Of a stretch of 31,575 nucleotides of DNA, positions 1 through 8,204 are shown piece by piece. The notes below the pieces were generated by a model, which was not told the DNA's origin, did not search any database, and saw nothing but the letters and a program-made list of their open reading frames with translations. This DNA is from Oxalobacteraceae bacterium UBA6704 (lineage in GTDB: Bacteria; Pseudomonadota; Gammaproteobacteria; Burkholderiales; Burkholderiaceae_D), in assembly GCA_002454505.1 (NCBI GenBank), contig DKJA01000007.1, forward strand, positions 1-31,575, in the 5' to 3' direction. The position numbers were made by a program, and so were the translations under genes. The first letter of the stretch is position 1; every line of letters starts with the position of its first letter.

Positions 1-2091
1 TACATCGACCAGTTCTTCGACCGCAAGCTGGGCGTGGCCTTCGGCTTCGCGCACATGGAGTCGCCGGTGCTGGCCTATGAAACCGGCATCTACGAACCGT
101 GGAAGACGGATTCCCGTCCCGGCCTGCCGGCCGGCACCACCAATACCGAAGGCATCAAGGCGCTGGCGCGCAGCGGCTTCAACCGCCGCGACGGCCTGAT
201 GGGCGTGATCGAATACCGTCCGACCAAGCAGTTCACCAGCACGGTCGACCTGTATGCATCGACGTTCAAGCATGAAGACACGGCCAACCAGTTCGAGATT
301 CCGCTGTCCGGCTGGAACGGCGACCTGCAGCCAGGCCTGCTGTACACGGACGTCGTCAAGAACGGCAACGCCATCGGCTCCGGCACCGCGAACAATGTGT
401 ACCCGCTGGTGCGCGGCATGTTCGACCGCCGCCGCGACGACATCCGCGCGCTCGGCTGGAACAATGAACTGCGCCTCCCGGGCGGCAAGATCGTCGCCGA
501 CATCTCGTGGTCGAAGGCGAAGCGCGACGAGCTCCAGCTGGAAAACAACCTGCAGCAGGGCGCGGTCAATGCCTCGCAGTACCTGGACAGCGTGAACCTC
601 GTGTTCAACACGGGCGGCTTCCCGACGATGACGCCGACGCGCCAGGACTACAGCAATCCGAACAACCTGTACGTGAAGAACACCATCTACGGCTCGGGCT
701 ACGGCAAGACGCCATACGTGGAAGATGAGCTGAAGAGCTACAAGCTGGTGGGCACGATCAACGCGCCGGAAAAACTGGAGAACTGGTTCTCCGGCTTCGA
801 CATCGGCGTCAACTACAGCGACCGCTCGAAGGACAAGACGCAGCCGGAAGGGAACATCAACCTGGTGGGTAATCCAACGACGATCGATCCGTCGCTGCTG
901 TACAACCCGGTGGGCCTGGGCTTTGCCGGCGTGGGCACGATCCCGGCGTGGAACGTGCCGGCCGTGGTGGCCAAGTACATGTCGTTCAACCCGACCACCA
1001 GCGAAGGCTACCTGATCGCCAAGACGTGGTCCGTGGCGGAGAAGATCTCGACGGCGTTCGTCAAGGCGAACATCGACCACGACTTCGGCGCCGTGTCGCT
1101 GCGCGGTAACGTGGGCGTGCAGGCCCAGCACACGAAGCAGTACTCGGATTCCGCGTACTTCGACGGCACCGCGGCGGTCGGCCAGCAGGTCAAGCCGGTC
1201 CACGACGGCAAGTCGTACACCGACTACCTGCCGAGCATGAACCTGAACTTCGGCCTGCCGAACGACCAGACCGTGCGCGTGGCCATCGCCAAGCAGATCG
1301 CCCGTCCGCGCGTCGACCAGCTGCGTTCCGCACTGGACTTCGGCGTGTCCGACGTGACGCTCAAGCCGGGCGCCTCGGGCGGCAATGCGCAGCTCGATCC
1401 GTGGCGCGCCAAGGCGTTCGACCTGTCGTATGAAAAATACTTCGGCAAGAAGGCCTACCTGGCCGGCGCATTCTTCTTCAAGAAGCTGGACACGTACATC
1501 TTCACGCAGACCCGCACGTACGACTTCTCGCTGTTCACGCCGGGCACGAAGGCAAACACCCAGTTCGGCGACTACAGCGCGCCGTACAACGGCAATGGCG
1601 GCGTGATGCGCGGCGTCGAGCTGTCCGGCTCCCTGCCGCTGAACATGCTCACGCCGGTGCTGGACGGCTTCGGCGTCGTGGCCAGCGGCACGTACACGGA
1701 CAGCAGCATCGCGATCGAAGATCCGAGCGGCAGCATCGGCACGAACATCCCGCTGCCTGGCCTGTCGAAGCGCGTGACGAACTTCACCGTGTACTACGAA
1801 AAGGCCGGCTTCGAAACCCGCCTGTCGCAGCGCAAGCGCTCCGACTTCGTGGGCGAGATCGGTAACTTCGCCGCGGAACGTTCGCTGCGTTACGTGGTCG
1901 GCGAGAAGATCCTGGACTTCCAGGTGTCGTACACGTTCCAGAACGGTCCGCTGAAGGATGTGGGCGTGCTGCTGCAGGCGAACAACCTGCGCAACGCCGC
2001 GTACGAAACGTACAACGGCTCGACGAACCAGCAGCTGGAATACCAGAAATACGGCCGCACGATCCTGCTGGGCCTGAACTACAAGTTCTGA
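1..2091 (+). CDS. TonB-dependent outer-membrane receptor, 3' part (5' end outside window)
   Basis: The frame is open from the first base and ends at TGA 2089-2091, giving 696 residues. The signal peptide and most or all of the plug domain lie before the window. What is visible is beta-barrel: alternating aromatic and polar strands, repeated motifs such as NNLYVKN and SYKLVGTIN, a late block reading VSYTFQNGPLKDVGVLLQANNLRN, and a terminal LNYKF. A final phenylalanine is the usual barrel-assembly signal of outer-membrane proteins. The pattern resembles the large Xanthomonas/Caulobacter-type TonB-dependent receptors used for carbohydrates. Because an exported GH31 enzyme, amylase, pullulanase and an MFS sugar carrier follow, uptake of maltodextrin-like oligosaccharides is the likely job, but the substrate is inferred from context only. 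A strong terminator follows directly, so transcription probably ends here. Confidence 0.9.
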   Translation, partial: YIDQFFDRKLGVAFGFAHMESPVLAYETGIYEPWKTDSRPGLPAGTTNTEGIKALARSGFNRRDGLMGVIEYRPTKQFTSTVDLYASTFKHEDTANQFEIPLSGWNGDLQPGLLYTDVVKNGNAIGSGTANNVYPLVRGMFDRRRDDIRALGWNNELRLPGGKIVADISWSKAKRDELQLENNLQQGAVNASQYLDSVNLVFNTGGFPTMTPTRQDYSNPNNLYVKNTIYGSGYGKTPYVEDELKSYKLVGTINAPEKLENWFSGFDIGVNYSDRSKDKTQPEGNINLVGNPTTIDPSLLYNPVGLGFAGVGTIPAWNVPAVVAKYMSFNPTTSEGYLIAKTWSVAEKISTAFVKANIDHDFGAVSLRGNVGVQAQHTKQYSDSAYFDGTAAVGQQVKPVHDGKSYTDYLPSMNLNFGLPNDQTVRVAIAKQIARPRVDQLRSALDFGVSDVTLKPGASGGNAQLDPWRAKAFDLSYEKYFGKKAYLAGAFFFKKLDTYIFTQTRTYDFSLFTPGTKANTQFGDYSAPYNGNGGVMRGVELSGSLPLNMLTPVLDGFGVVASGTYTDSSIAIEDPSGSIGTNIPLPGLSKRVTNFTVYYEKAGFETRLSQRKRSDFVGEIGNFAAERSLRYVVGEKILDFQVSYTFQNGPLKDVGVLLQANNLRNAAYETYNGSTNQQLEYQKYGRTILLGLNYKF

Positions 2092-2104
2092 TCCGGTCGT
2101 GATG

Positions 2105-2141
2105 AAAAAGCCCCGCCTGCATGCGCAGCGGGGCTTTTTTT
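2105..2141 (+). terminator. Intrinsic terminator of the TonB-dependent receptor gene
   Basis: A perfect 12-bp stem pairs AAAAAGCCCCGC (2105-2116) with GCGGGGCTTTTT (2128-2139). The loop is 11 bases and the 3' arm runs into a T tract ending at 2141. It lies 13 bases after the receptor stop codon. Confidence 0.9.
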
Positions 2142-2144
2142 GTT

Positions 2145-2180
2145 GGGGACTGTCCCCGCAGGGGCCTGTCCCCGGGGTTG
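2145..2180 (+). repeat. Repeat family A, single unit
   Basis: This 36-bp unit is built of GGGGACTGTCCCC, then GC, then AGGGGCCTGTCCCC, then GGGGTTG. The same unit recurs at 11524, 26145 and 31489, and inverted at 26212. Here no inverted partner follows. Instead a family B pair begins within 20 bases, as if it had displaced the partner. The conserved tail continues as GGGGTTGTTTTTGAC, much as in the other copies. Confidence 0.85.
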
Positions 2181-2197
2181 TTTTTGACGTCGGTGGT

Positions 2198-2312
2198 GTG
2201 TCCACCCTGGTGTCAGACACCGACGTAGACACGGCCTCGGCCGTCTATCTGATCAACTCGTGTCCATGTCGGTGTCTGACACCAGGGTGTAGAAAGTGGA
2301 CACGAACTCGGC
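2198..2312. repeat. Repeat family B, inverted pair 1
   Basis: Two imperfect palindromic units lie head to head. Unit 1 (2198-2232, core GGTGTCAGACACC at 2209-2221) has the short left flank GTGTCCACCCT. Unit 2 (2260-2303, core 2271-2283) is in the opposite orientation and has a longer flank containing TAGAAA. CTCGGC tails close the units. The pair fills the gap between the receptor terminator and the 3' end of the convergent M2 peptidase gene. Homologous pairs occur at 17621-17736 and 20535-20649. Confidence 0.8.
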
Positions 2313-2320
2313 AGTAAAAA

Positions 2321-4135
2321 TCAGCCCTTCTGCGCCGCAGCCAGCACCTTGTTCTGCTCATCCAGCCACGCTTTGAGCGGCGCAAAGTATTCGAGCAGCG
2401 CGTTGCCGTCGATGCGGTCTTCGCCGCTGATGGCCTTCAGCTCTTCCGGCCATGGTTTCGACGTCCCCATCTGCAGCATCGCCTGCAGCTTTTTGCCGGC
2501 TTTCTCGTTGCCGTAGATGGAGCACTGGTGCAGCGGGCCCGTGTAGCCGGCTTCACGGCACAGCGCGCGGTGGAACTGGAACTGCAGCAGGTCGGCCAGG
2601 AAGTAGCGGGCGTACGGCACGTCGGCGGCCACGTGATACTTGGCGCCGGCGTCGAAGCCGTTGGCCTGCAGCGGGGCGGGGCGCTTGACGTTCATGTACT
2701 GCTCGCGCGTCTGCCACCACGTTTTATCGTAGTCGGCCGGCTGCGTCTTGCCGGCATAGACGTCCCAGCGCCATTTGTCGACGGAGTAGGCGAACGGCAG
2801 GATCGCCACTTTCGACAGCGCCCGCTTCAGCAGTTCGGCGATGTCGCCTTTGGGATCCGGGTCTTCGGTCATCAGGCCGATCTTCTTCAGGTAGCCCGGC
2901 GTGATGGACAGCGCCACCGTGTCGCCGATCGCTTCGTGGAAGCCGTCGTTAGCGCCATTGCGGAACAGTACCGGCTGATCCTTGTACTCGAGGAAGTAGT
3001 AGACGTGGCCCAGCTCGTGGTGGATCACCGTGAAGTCCTCGGCCGTGGGATTGATGCACATCTTGATGCGCACGTCGTCCTTGCCGTCGATCGGCCACGC
3101 CGATGCGTGGCACACCACGTCGCGGTCGCGCGGCTTGGTCAGCAGCGAGCGTTCCCAGAACGTGGCCGGCAGCTTCTGCATGCCCAGCGACGTGTAGAAG
3201 CCTTCGGCGTATTCCGTCATCTGCTTGGCCGACGTCTTGCGCTCTTCCAGAACCTTGCTCAGGTCAAAGCTGCTGCCCGCGCCGGCCGGCTTCAGGATCG
3301 GATAGATGTTGTCCCACGTCTGGCTCCACATATTGCCGAACAGGTGGGCGGGAATCGGGCCGGTGGCCGGCACCACGTCCGCGCCGTACTGGGCGCGCAG
3401 CTTGTGGCGGGCATACGTGTGCAGCGAGTCGTACAGCGGCTTGACCTGCTGCCACAGGCGTTCCATCTCTGCGGCGAAGGCGCCCGGCGGCATGTCATAG
3501 GCCGAGCGCCACATCGCGCCGGTGTCCGCATAGCCCATTTCGCGGGCGCCCTTGTTCGACAGCGTGACGAAGTCGGCGTAGCGCTGCTTGTAAGCCGGCG
3601 CCTGCGCGTGCCAGCCGGACCACGCATCCTGCAGCCTGGCCGGATCGCGGCTGTTGGCCAGCACTTTTTCCAGCTCGCCGAGCGGCATGCAGGTGCGGCC
3701 GTCCGGCGGGCAGTACTTGGCCTTGCCGTAAGCGCCGTTCAGCGCGGCACGGGCGGCGGCGTAGTCGGCGCGCTCCTTCGGATCGGACAGCATCAGCGAC
3801 AGCTGCAGCAGTTTCAGCTTGCGCGCATCCGCCTCCGGCAGTTTCAGGCCGTTGAAGCGGCGCGCGGCCAGTGCGGCCTTGCCGCTGGCGTCCAGCTGCA
3901 ATTCGCCGAAGTAGGCGGCGATGGCTTCCGTGTCGTCCGTGATGAAGTTCGAACCGACCCAGTCGGCGCGGGCGGAATCGACGTTCAGCTTGTCGAATTT
4001 CGCTTCGGTCTGTTCGAGAAAGCGATGGGCTTCGGCGGCGGTGGGCTTGCCCTTGCTCTGCGCCTGGCTGGCACCGGCACTCAATGCCAGCAGCACTGCC
4101 AGTGCCAGCGGCTTGTACGGCGTGATGGTCTGCAC
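2321..4135 (-). CDS. M2-family peptidyl-dipeptidase (bacterial angiotensin-converting-enzyme homologue)
   Basis: This exported zinc metallopeptidase of 604 residues should release dipeptides from peptide C-termini. The zinc site reads HHELGH, with ligands H373 and H377 and catalytic E374. The third ligand is E401 in HEAIGD, 28 residues after H373, the same spacing as in human ACE (383/387/411). The C-terminal block LLQFQFHRALCREAGYTGPLHQC closely matches the ACE substrate-binding segment. A Sec signal peptide (ALAVLLALSAGASQAQ) follows the start. I chose the GTG at 4135-4133 because AAGGGGAGAA lies just upstream and the signal peptide begins there. The frame remains open far upstream, but that extension overlaps the divergent GH31 gene antisense and is not coding. 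The length is normal for the family. The role is probably periplasmic peptide scavenging. It sits between glucan genes without an evident functional link. Confidence 0.93.
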   Translation of the reverse strand: MQTITPYKPLALAVLLALSAGASQAQSKGKPTAAEAHRFLEQTEAKFDKLNVDSARADWVGSNFITDDTEAIAAYFGELQLDASGKAALAARRFNGLKLPEADARKLKLLQLSLMLSDPKERADYAAARAALNGAYGKAKYCPPDGRTCMPLGELEKVLANSRDPARLQDAWSGWHAQAPAYKQRYADFVTLSNKGAREMGYADTGAMWRSAYDMPPGAFAAEMERLWQQVKPLYDSLHTYARHKLRAQYGADVVPATGPIPAHLFGNMWSQTWDNIYPILKPAGAGSSFDLSKVLEERKTSAKQMTEYAEGFYTSLGMQKLPATFWERSLLTKPRDRDVVCHASAWPIDGKDDVRIKMCINPTAEDFTVIHHELGHVYYFLEYKDQPVLFRNGANDGFHEAIGDTVALSITPGYLKKIGLMTEDPDPKGDIAELLKRALSKVAILPFAYSVDKWRWDVYAGKTQPADYDKTWWQTREQYMNVKRPAPLQANGFDAGAKYHVAADVPYARYFLADLLQFQFHRALCREAGYTGPLHQCSIYGNEKAGKKLQAMLQMGTSKPWPEELKAISGEDRIDGNALLEYFAPLKAWLDEQNKVLAAAQKG

Positions 4136-4171
4136 TTTCGGTTCTCCCCTTGCTGTGATTGGACTGCCGTA

Positions 4172-4200
4172 AATATACCTTACGCAAATAAGCGCAAGCA
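4172..4200 (-). promoter_or_regulatory. Possible promoter of the M2 peptidase gene
   Basis: On the minus strand, TATATT (4177-4172) lies 37 bases before the GTG start. A poor -35 match, TGCTTG (4200-4195), stands 17 bases further upstream. The -10 is good and the -35 weak. The 126-base gap 4136-4261 must also hold the divergent GH31 promoter, which I could not place. Confidence 0.3.
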
Positions 4201-4261
4201 CGCTTGTCTTGGGCGGTGGGTTTCTGTCATGCTCCCGGTTCTTCCTCATCGCTCCGAGACC

Positions 4262-6643
4262 ATGAACCTGAAACCGCATGCGGCGCTCGCGCTGCTCCTC
4301 GCCTCCACGCAAACTTTCGCGCAGAATGCGGCGCGCCACGTCGAACGCTGGACTGAAAAGGACGGCGTGCTGGAGATCGCCACCAACGACGGCCGCTACC
4401 TGATTAGGCCCTATTCCTCCGCCATCGTCGAGACGACATTCATCCCGAGCGGCGAGCAGTACGAGCCGGCGTCGCATGCTGTTGTGTTGGCGCCAGCCGG
4501 CGTGAAGGCGACGGCGAAAGAAGCGGACGGCCGCATCGAATTCGCCACCGCCGGCATCACGGTGACGATCGACAAAAAGCCGCTGCGCATCGCCTATGCG
4601 TACAAGGGCCAGCCGCTGGTGGCGGAAAAGCTGGGCTACACGCACAAGGACAAGCTGGAAGCGATCGAATTCGCGCTCGACGGCGACGAAGCGCTGTATG
4701 GCGCCGGCGCCCGCGCGGTGGGCATGAACCGCCGCGGGAACCGCTTCCAGCTGTATAACAAGGCCCACTACGGCTACGGCAACCGTTCGGAGCTGCTGAA
4801 CTTCACGATCCCGCTGGCGCTGTCGTCGAAAAAATATGCGCTCCACTTCGACAATCCGCAGATCGGCTACCTGGATTTCGACAGCCGCAAGGACGGCACG
4901 CTGACGTATGAGACCATCGGCGGCCGCAAGACTTACCAGGTGGTGGCCGGCGATGCATGGTCCGATGTGATGGCGAACTATACGAGCCTGACGGGCCGCC
5001 AGCCGCTGCCGCCGCGCTGGACCTTCGGTAACTTCGCCAGCCGCTTCGGCTACCGCAGCGAGGCCGAGGTGCGCGCCACCGTCGACCGCTTCATCGCCGA
5101 TAAAATCCCGCTCGATGCGGTGGTGCTGGACCTGTACTGGTTCGGCAAGGAAGTGAAGGGCACGATGGGCAATCTGGCGTGGGACCGCGACACCTTCCCC
5201 GATCCGCAGCGGATGATCCGCGACTTGAAGGCGAAAGGCGTGGACACCGTGGTCATCACCGAGCCCTTCGTCGTCACCACGTCGAAGCGCTGGCAGGAAG
5301 CGGTCGATGCGAAAGCGCTGGCCACCACGAAGGATGGCAAGCCCTATACCTACGACTTCTTCTTCGGGAACACGGGGCTGATCGACCTGTACAGCCCCGC
5401 GGGCCGCGACTGGTTCTGGAACATCTACAAGGGCCTGAAGCGGGACGGCGTCACGGGCTGGTGGGGCGACCTGGGCGAGCCGGAAGTGCATCCGGCCGCG
5501 CTGCAGCATGCCGGCGCAACGGCGGACCAGGTCCACAATATCTACGGCCACGACTGGGCGCGGCTGATCGCCGAAGGCTACCGGAAGGAGTATCCGGCGG
5601 AGCGGCCGTTCATCCTGATGCGCGCCGGTTATTCCGGCTCGCAGCGCTTCGGCATGATCCCGTGGTCTGGCGACGTGGGCCGCACGTGGGGCGGGCTGCA
5701 GTCGCAGATGGAGATCGCGCTGCAGATGGGCATGCAGGGCCTGGGCTATATGCACTCGGACCTGGGCGGGTTTGCGGGCGCGATGCTGGACGACGAACTG
5801 TACGTGCGCTGGCTGCAATATGGCGTGTTCCAGCCGGTGTTCCGTCCGCATGCGCAGGAAGAGGTGCCGGCCGAACCGGTGTTCCGCGCACCGCGTGCGA
5901 AGAAGCTGGCCGCCGAGGCAATCCGCCTGCGTTACGCGATGCTGCCTTATAACTACACGACGGCCTTCGAGAACAGCACCACCGGCATGCCGCTGATGCG
6001 CCCCGTGCTGTTCGAGGATGCCGGCGACACGAATGCGCTGTCGTCCACCTATCTGTGGGGCGACAGCTTCCTCGTGGCACCCGTCACGGAGCAGGGCGCA
6101 AAGCGCAAGGAGGTCTACTTCCCGAACAAGGGCAGCGCGTGGTTCGACTTTTATACCGGCGCGCGCCACGGCGGCGGCATCACGGAGGTGGTGGACGTCG
6201 TCGAAGAGCACATCCCCGTGTTCGTGCGGGCCGGTGCCTTCGTGCCGCTGGCGCCCGTCGTGCAATCGACGAAGGACTACACGGGCAAGCGCATCGACCT
6301 GCATTACTGGCACGACGCCGGCGTGAAGGCTTCTGCCGGCCAGCTCTATGACGACGATGGAATCACGGCCGGCGCCTACGAGCAGGGCAAGTACGAACTG
6401 GCGCGCTTCACCAGCAAGGCGCAGGATGGCCGGCTCGACATCGCGATCGACACCGAGGCGGGCAAAGGCGCCACGGCGGTAGCGAGGGCTTACACGCTGC
6501 ACGTGCACCTGGCGGCGAAGCCGAAAGCGATGATGTTCGATGGGCGTGCGCTGGCGTTTACCTGGGATGCCAAGGCTGGCGTGGCGAAGGCTGCGCTGCC
6601 TTCGCGCGTGCTGCTGAAAGGAAAGGTAACCGCGGTGCTCTAA
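4262..6643 (+). CDS. Exported GH31 alpha-glucosidase (alpha-xylosidase-like family)
   Basis: This glycoside hydrolase of 793 residues carries a Sec signal peptide (MNLKPHAALALLLASTQTFA). Domains in order: an N-terminal mutarotase-like beta-sandwich (about 25-240), a GH31 (beta/alpha)8 barrel (about 250-590), and C-terminal beta domains (about 590-793). The nucleophile is D403 in GWWGDLGEPE. The acid/base is D471 in PWSGDVGRTW, at the usual spacing of about 70 residues. GH31 enzymes remove terminal alpha-linked glucose or xylose with retention. The surrounding amylase, pullulanase and sugar carrier favour alpha-glucosidase activity on maltodextrins or isomalto-oligosaccharides in the periplasm, but specificity cannot be read from the sequence alone. 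I chose the ATG at 4262 because the signal peptide starts there. An in-frame ATG at 4229 would put 11 polar residues before it. It is divergent from the M2 peptidase gene. Confidence 0.93.
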   Translation: MNLKPHAALALLLASTQTFAQNAARHVERWTEKDGVLEIATNDGRYLIRPYSSAIVETTFIPSGEQYEPASHAVVLAPAGVKATAKEADGRIEFATAGITVTIDKKPLRIAYAYKGQPLVAEKLGYTHKDKLEAIEFALDGDEALYGAGARAVGMNRRGNRFQLYNKAHYGYGNRSELLNFTIPLALSSKKYALHFDNPQIGYLDFDSRKDGTLTYETIGGRKTYQVVAGDAWSDVMANYTSLTGRQPLPPRWTFGNFASRFGYRSEAEVRATVDRFIADKIPLDAVVLDLYWFGKEVKGTMGNLAWDRDTFPDPQRMIRDLKAKGVDTVVITEPFVVTTSKRWQEAVDAKALATTKDGKPYTYDFFFGNTGLIDLYSPAGRDWFWNIYKGLKRDGVTGWWGDLGEPEVHPAALQHAGATADQVHNIYGHDWARLIAEGYRKEYPAERPFILMRAGYSGSQRFGMIPWSGDVGRTWGGLQSQMEIALQMGMQGLGYMHSDLGGFAGAMLDDELYVRWLQYGVFQPVFRPHAQEEVPAEPVFRAPRAKKLAAEAIRLRYAMLPYNYTTAFENSTTGMPLMRPVLFEDAGDTNALSSTYLWGDSFLVAPVTEQGAKRKEVYFPNKGSAWFDFYTGARHGGGITEVVDVVEEHIPVFVRAGAFVPLAPVVQSTKDYTGKRIDLHYWHDAGVKASAGQLYDDDGITAGAYEQGKYELARFTSKAQDGRLDIAIDTEAGKGATAVARAYTLHVHLAAKPKAMMFDGRALAFTWDAKAGVAKAALPSRVLLKGKVTAVL

Positions 6644-6646
6644 ACC

Positions 6647-6661
6647 TGTTGTTTGACTACA
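6647..6661. promoter_or_regulatory. HexR-like operator, distal box of the MFS transporter gene
   Basis: TGTTGTTTGACTACA matches 12 of 15 bases of the near-perfect palindrome TGTAGTTTAACTACG found upstream of the GH13 gene. It resembles HexR-type boxes (general form TGTARTNNNAYTACA). It starts 4 bases after the GH31 stop codon and lies 41 bases upstream of the -35 element of the MFS promoter. Functional assignment is inference. Confidence 0.45.
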
Positions 6662-6684
6662 AATCGGCCTGCAACGGCCGTTTT
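6661..6684 (+). terminator. Weak terminator-like hairpin after the GH31 gene
   Basis: AAATCGGCC (6661-6669) pairs with GGCCGTTTT (6676-6684) with one mismatch and a 6-base loop. The T run is short (TTTTGT). It could end part of the GH31 transcript, but the stem is small. Confidence 0.35.
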
Positions 6685-6701
6685 GTACAGCAAACCTGCA
6701 A

Positions 6702-6730
6702 TTGACACCCCGCGCGGTGCATGTTATTTT
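6702..6730 (+). promoter_or_regulatory. Sigma-70 promoter of the MFS sugar transporter gene
   Basis: A consensus -35 TTGACA (6702-6707), a 17-base spacer and a -10 TATTTT (6725-6730). Transcription should start near 6737, leaving a leader of about 38 bases before the ATG at 6775. A HexR-like box covers the -10. Confidence 0.75.
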
Positions 6731-6736
6731 GCTACA
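6722..6736. promoter_or_regulatory. HexR-like operator overlapping the MFS promoter -10
   Basis: TGTTATTTTGCTACA follows the same pattern as the box at 6647 (shared form TGTTRTTTKRCTACA). It covers the -10 element and the expected start site, a position typical of repression by occlusion. Box centres are 75 bases apart. Confidence 0.45.
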
Positions 6737-6774
6737 AATCAGGCTGGCGCATTACACAATAACGGGACACGAAG

Positions 6775-8100
6775 ATGCATTCTTCATCGACTAAACTACG
6801 GCTGTCGTTCTGGCAGCTGTGGAACATGAGCTTCGGCTTCTTCGGCATCCAGTTCGGCTTCGCGCTGCAGAACGCCAATACCAGCCGCATCTTCTCCACG
6901 CTGGGCGCCAGTCCCGACGACCTGCCGCTGTTCTGGCTTGCCGCACCCGTCACGGGCCTGCTGGTGCAACCGATCATCGGCTACCTGTCCGACAATACCT
7001 GGCATCCGAAATGGGGCCGCCGCCGGCCGTTCTTCTTCATCGGCGCCGTGCTGGCATCGATCGCACTGTTCCTGATGCCGAACTCGCAGGCGCTGTGGAT
7101 GGCCGTGGCTGTGCTGTGGATGATGGATGCGGCGATCAACGTGTCGATGGAACCGTTCCGCGCCTTTGTCGGCGACAAGCTCGATCCGTCGCAGCAGACG
7201 GCCGGCTTCGCGATGCAGACCTTCTTCATCGGCTGCGGCGCCGTCATCGCATCGCTGCTGCCGATGCTGTTTGCCGACTGGTTCGGCGTCAGCAACGCCT
7301 CCATCGATGGCAGCATTCCCGACACCGTGCGCTACTCCTTCTACGCGGGCGGCGCCGTGTTCCTCGTCTCCGTATTGTGGACCGTGTTCACCAGCGACGA
7401 ACTGCCGCCGGAAAACCTGGAAGAATTCCACCGCGAGCGCAAGGCCACGCAGGGCCTGGGTCATGCGCTGGCCGACATCCTCGGCGGCTTCACCCGCATG
7501 CCGAAGACGATGGTGCAACTGGCCTTCGTGCAGTTCTTCACGTGGATCGGCCTGTTCGCGATGTGGATCTACACGACGTCCGCCGTGGCCGACAATGTGT
7601 TCGGCACCGCCGACGCGCAATCCACGCTGTTCCAGGATGCCGGCAACTGGGTCGGCACGATGTTCGCCGTGTACTCGGGTGTATCGGCCCTCGCGGCCTT
7701 CATCCTGCCCGTGTTTGCCCGCGCCACGAGCCGCAAGACGGTGCACATGGTTTGCCTCGTCGTCGGCGGCATCAGCCTGGCCAGCGTCTTCCTCATTCAC
7801 GACAAGCAGATGCTGCTGCTGCCGATGGTCGGCGTGGGCATCGCGTGGGCCAGCATCCTGACGATGCCGTATGCGATCCTGGCCGGCGCGCTGCCCGCCA
7901 AGCGCATGGGCTACTACATGGGCGTGTTCAATTTCTTCGTCGTCATTCCGCAGATCGTCAGCGGCCTGCTGCTGGGCTTCGTGACGAGCCATTTCTTCGG
8001 CGGCCACACGGTCAGCACGCTGGCGCTGGGCGGCGTGTCGATGGCGCTGGCGGGTGTGCTGACGCTGTTCGTCACCGACACCGCGGCGCGCGCCAACTGA
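6775..8100 (+). CDS. MFS/GPH-type sugar transporter (maltose/maltodextrin or sucrose type)
   Basis: This inner-membrane proton symporter has 441 residues and about 12 hydrophobic segments. The first cytoplasmic loop carries DNTWHPKWGRRRP (residues about 74-86), the MFS loop signature in the form seen in sucrose/maltose carriers of the GPH-like branch (SuxC and Caulobacter/Shewanella maltose carriers). EPFRAFVGD in segment 4 also fits that branch. A polar central loop (about 205-235) divides the two halves. It probably brings maltose or short maltodextrins released in the periplasm into the cytoplasm for the GH13 alpha-glucosidase at 22504. It has its own strong promoter and two HexR-like boxes, so it can be regulated separately from the upstream GH31 gene. 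No binding-protein-dependent maltose importer is present, so this is the only candidate inner-membrane sugar entry route in the window. Confidence 0.9.
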   Translation: MHSSSTKLRLSFWQLWNMSFGFFGIQFGFALQNANTSRIFSTLGASPDDLPLFWLAAPVTGLLVQPIIGYLSDNTWHPKWGRRRPFFFIGAVLASIALFLMPNSQALWMAVAVLWMMDAAINVSMEPFRAFVGDKLDPSQQTAGFAMQTFFIGCGAVIASLLPMLFADWFGVSNASIDGSIPDTVRYSFYAGGAVFLVSVLWTVFTSDELPPENLEEFHRERKATQGLGHALADILGGFTRMPKTMVQLAFVQFFTWIGLFAMWIYTTSAVADNVFGTADAQSTLFQDAGNWVGTMFAVYSGVSALAAFILPVFARATSRKTVHMVCLVVGGISLASVFLIHDKQMLLLPMVGVGIAWASILTMPYAILAGALPAKRMGYYMGVFNFFVVIPQIVSGLLLGFVTSHFFGGHTVSTLALGGVSMALAGVLTLFVTDTAARAN

Positions 8101-8153
8101 TGCAAATCGACTCGAACTGGGCGCCGCCGCACGATTGATCGCGGTAGGCTGGG

Positions 8154-8174
8154 CTGTTAATCCTTCACTAACAG
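8154..8174. promoter_or_regulatory. Inverted repeat upstream of pgm
   Basis: CTGTTA (8154-8159) and TAACAG (8169-8174) form a 6-bp inverted repeat with a 9-base spacer, 30 bases before the pgm start. It could be an operator or a small leader hairpin. No convincing promoter was found in the 104-base gap 8101-8204, so pgm may be read from the MFS promoter. Confidence 0.3.
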
Positions 8175-8204
8175 TTTTCAACCTATAGCGACAGCGGAGC
8201 GAAC

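Noticed and set aside
2198..2312. Family B units as integron attC sites
   Set aside because: They lack the GTTRRRY and RYYYAAC core sites and no integrase or cassette array is present.
2528..4261. Upstream extension of the GH31 frame antisense to the M2 peptidase
   Set aside because: It lacks any recognisable domain and runs over a clearly coding opposite strand. The signal peptide begins at 4262.
4136..6508. Open frame antisense to the GH31 gene, continuous with the M2 peptidase
   Set aside because: The frame stays open because of high GC. Its product is a low-complexity Arg/Val/His-rich chain, while the sense strand has a full GH31 enzyme. The M2 gene has a proper GTG start with ribosome site and signal peptide at 4135.
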